DNA of 64,000 nucleotides from Reutealis trisperma. Lineage: Eukaryota > Streptophyta > Magnoliopsida > Malpighiales > Euphorbiaceae. The position numbers and the translations under genes were made by a program. Numbering within the stretch: position 1 is the first letter of the stretch; every line of letters starts with the position of its first letter. The notes beneath the pieces were generated by a model. That model had not been told where the DNA came from and did no database searches. It saw only the letters and a list, made by a program, of their open reading frames with translations. This document shows, piece after piece, positions 63,175-64,000 of this stretch. The DNA lies in the NCBI GenBank assembly GCA_947687605.1, contig CANTUT010000033.1, forward strand, positions 149,001-213,000. Direction: 5' to 3'.

Positions 63175-64000
63175 TTATCCCGTCCGCTCGTTGGGGTTGA
63201 TATCCTTCTCAGACACATTCAAAATGCCGGATTGCTCATCAACCTTCTCCATGAGAAGCTTCAGCAGTGGGACATTTGAAAGGGTCTTGCAACACCCCAC
63301 CATGATCAACTTTTTCTGTACAACAAATGCAATACTTTGAGATCTGTTGGCAAAACAAGTGTTACGTGAAAATACCAATGCAGCGAGATTATTAGTGTTA
63401 CCTACCTTAGCCCGTGTAAGTGCCACATTAATCCTATGCCAGTCCCCAAGCAGCGAGGGATTACAAGTTCTAGGATTTTCACTAGACCTAACAAAGGACA
63501 CCAGTATGCAGTCCTTGTCTCTTCCCTGGGTGAACATAACAGATATCTTACAACTCTAGTTTCAAGGAAATGCATTCAATGGTCACTTAGTTACAAATGT
63601 AGTATGAGCCAGGTGCTACAGCCAAATCTCAAAATGAAAGTGCCAGCAATCATATTCTAGGTATATCAGGCATCACATTAATTTCAGGAAGATAAATAAG
63701 GCATCAATTTGTGATATATGATTCAGCCTACCTGGTACTTATCAATGGTATGTACCTCCACAGAGATTGTGCAAACAGCAGTTCGGATGAGATTTGCCTG
63801 AGAGTTATACGGGGTGATGATTCCAATATCTTCACTTTCAATCCCACTATTAATCAATTCCTTGGTCACCTATATCAAAACAGAAAAAAGGATGCCATTT
63901 CTTACAGCTTCAAGATATTTCATTATCCTTACATCATTTGGGAGTCAGGATCATACCTCGGCAATTATGTAAGCTTCCATTGGATTGTTCACTGCCCTGG
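63175..64000 (-). CDS. DNA2: DNA2 helicase/nuclease, C-terminal exons (partial, gene continues past the right edge)
   Basis: C-terminal end of the superfamily 1 DNA replication helicase/nuclease DNA2 (JHS1 in Arabidopsis), which trims flaps and resects DNA ends in replication and repair in the nucleus. Four exons are in frame: 63957-64000 (cut by the window edge), 63732-63869, 63406-63525, 63175-63315. The visible protein reads NNPMEAYIIAE, then GIITPYNSQANLIR, VEVHTIDKYQGRDKD (helicase motif V region) and DWHRINVALTRAKKKLIMVG (motif VI with its Arg). The tail is PLLKLLMEKVDEQSGIL. Motif VI and the QGRDKD segment distinguish it as the UPF1-like DNA2 branch. The nuclease domain and motifs I-IV lie outside the window. 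No defect in the visible part. Confidence 0.88.

Overview
This window is nuclear DNA of a flowering plant, most likely a rosid-type eudicot. The evidence is AT-rich intergenic DNA, genes with many short GT-AG introns, plant-only gene families (NPF nitrate transporter, chloroplast-type PRPP synthetase, plant ABCC transporter) and plant transposon families. The proteins looked closest to woody rosids such as poplar or castor relatives, but that is from memory and no search was run. Seven protein-coding genes are supported. Six are complete and one runs off the right edge.

The left 25 kb has no intact host gene. It holds a gypsy-LTR-like stretch with a 452-bp tandem duplication (about 2.6-4.3 kb) and a complete but decayed Copia-type LTR retrotransposon on the minus strand (8147-13935, 256-bp LTRs, ATAAA target duplication). 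Next come diverged repeats and hAT-type MITE sequence (15.1-16.9 kb), a TAA-flanked MITE (20.2 kb) and half of a TRIM element (21.4-21.7 kb).

The gene-bearing part starts with an NPF7-type (NRT1.5/NRT1.8-like) transporter, + strand, 25128-29348. It is followed by a Mutator-like MITE, then an NDUFAF3-like mitochondrial complex I assembly factor (+, 32294-34574), a plastid-type ribose-phosphate pyrophosphokinase (+, 37940-43820) and an MSI1 histone chaperone (+, 45422-48228). MSI1 meets, tail to tail, a J-domain-less DnaJ-type zinc-finger protein (-, 48751-49962). A full-length ABCC transporter follows (-, 50693-59044), and at the right edge lie the last exons of the DNA2 helicase/nuclease (-, 63175-64000 and beyond).

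These are unrelated housekeeping and transport genes, not an operon or pathway cluster. The order NDUFAF3-like, PRS, (MSI1, DnaJ-like), ABCC may still be an old syntenic block, because pieces of it are adjacent in Arabidopsis as far as I recall. Introns carry well-preserved insertions: a complete 399-bp TRIM in PRS, a solo LTR and a Stowaway MITE in the ABCC gene, and a hAT MITE in the NPF gene. I found no new biological system. The most useful observations concern transposon structure, gene-model corrections (an extra first ABCC exon, a likely GC-AG intron) and regulatory sites.
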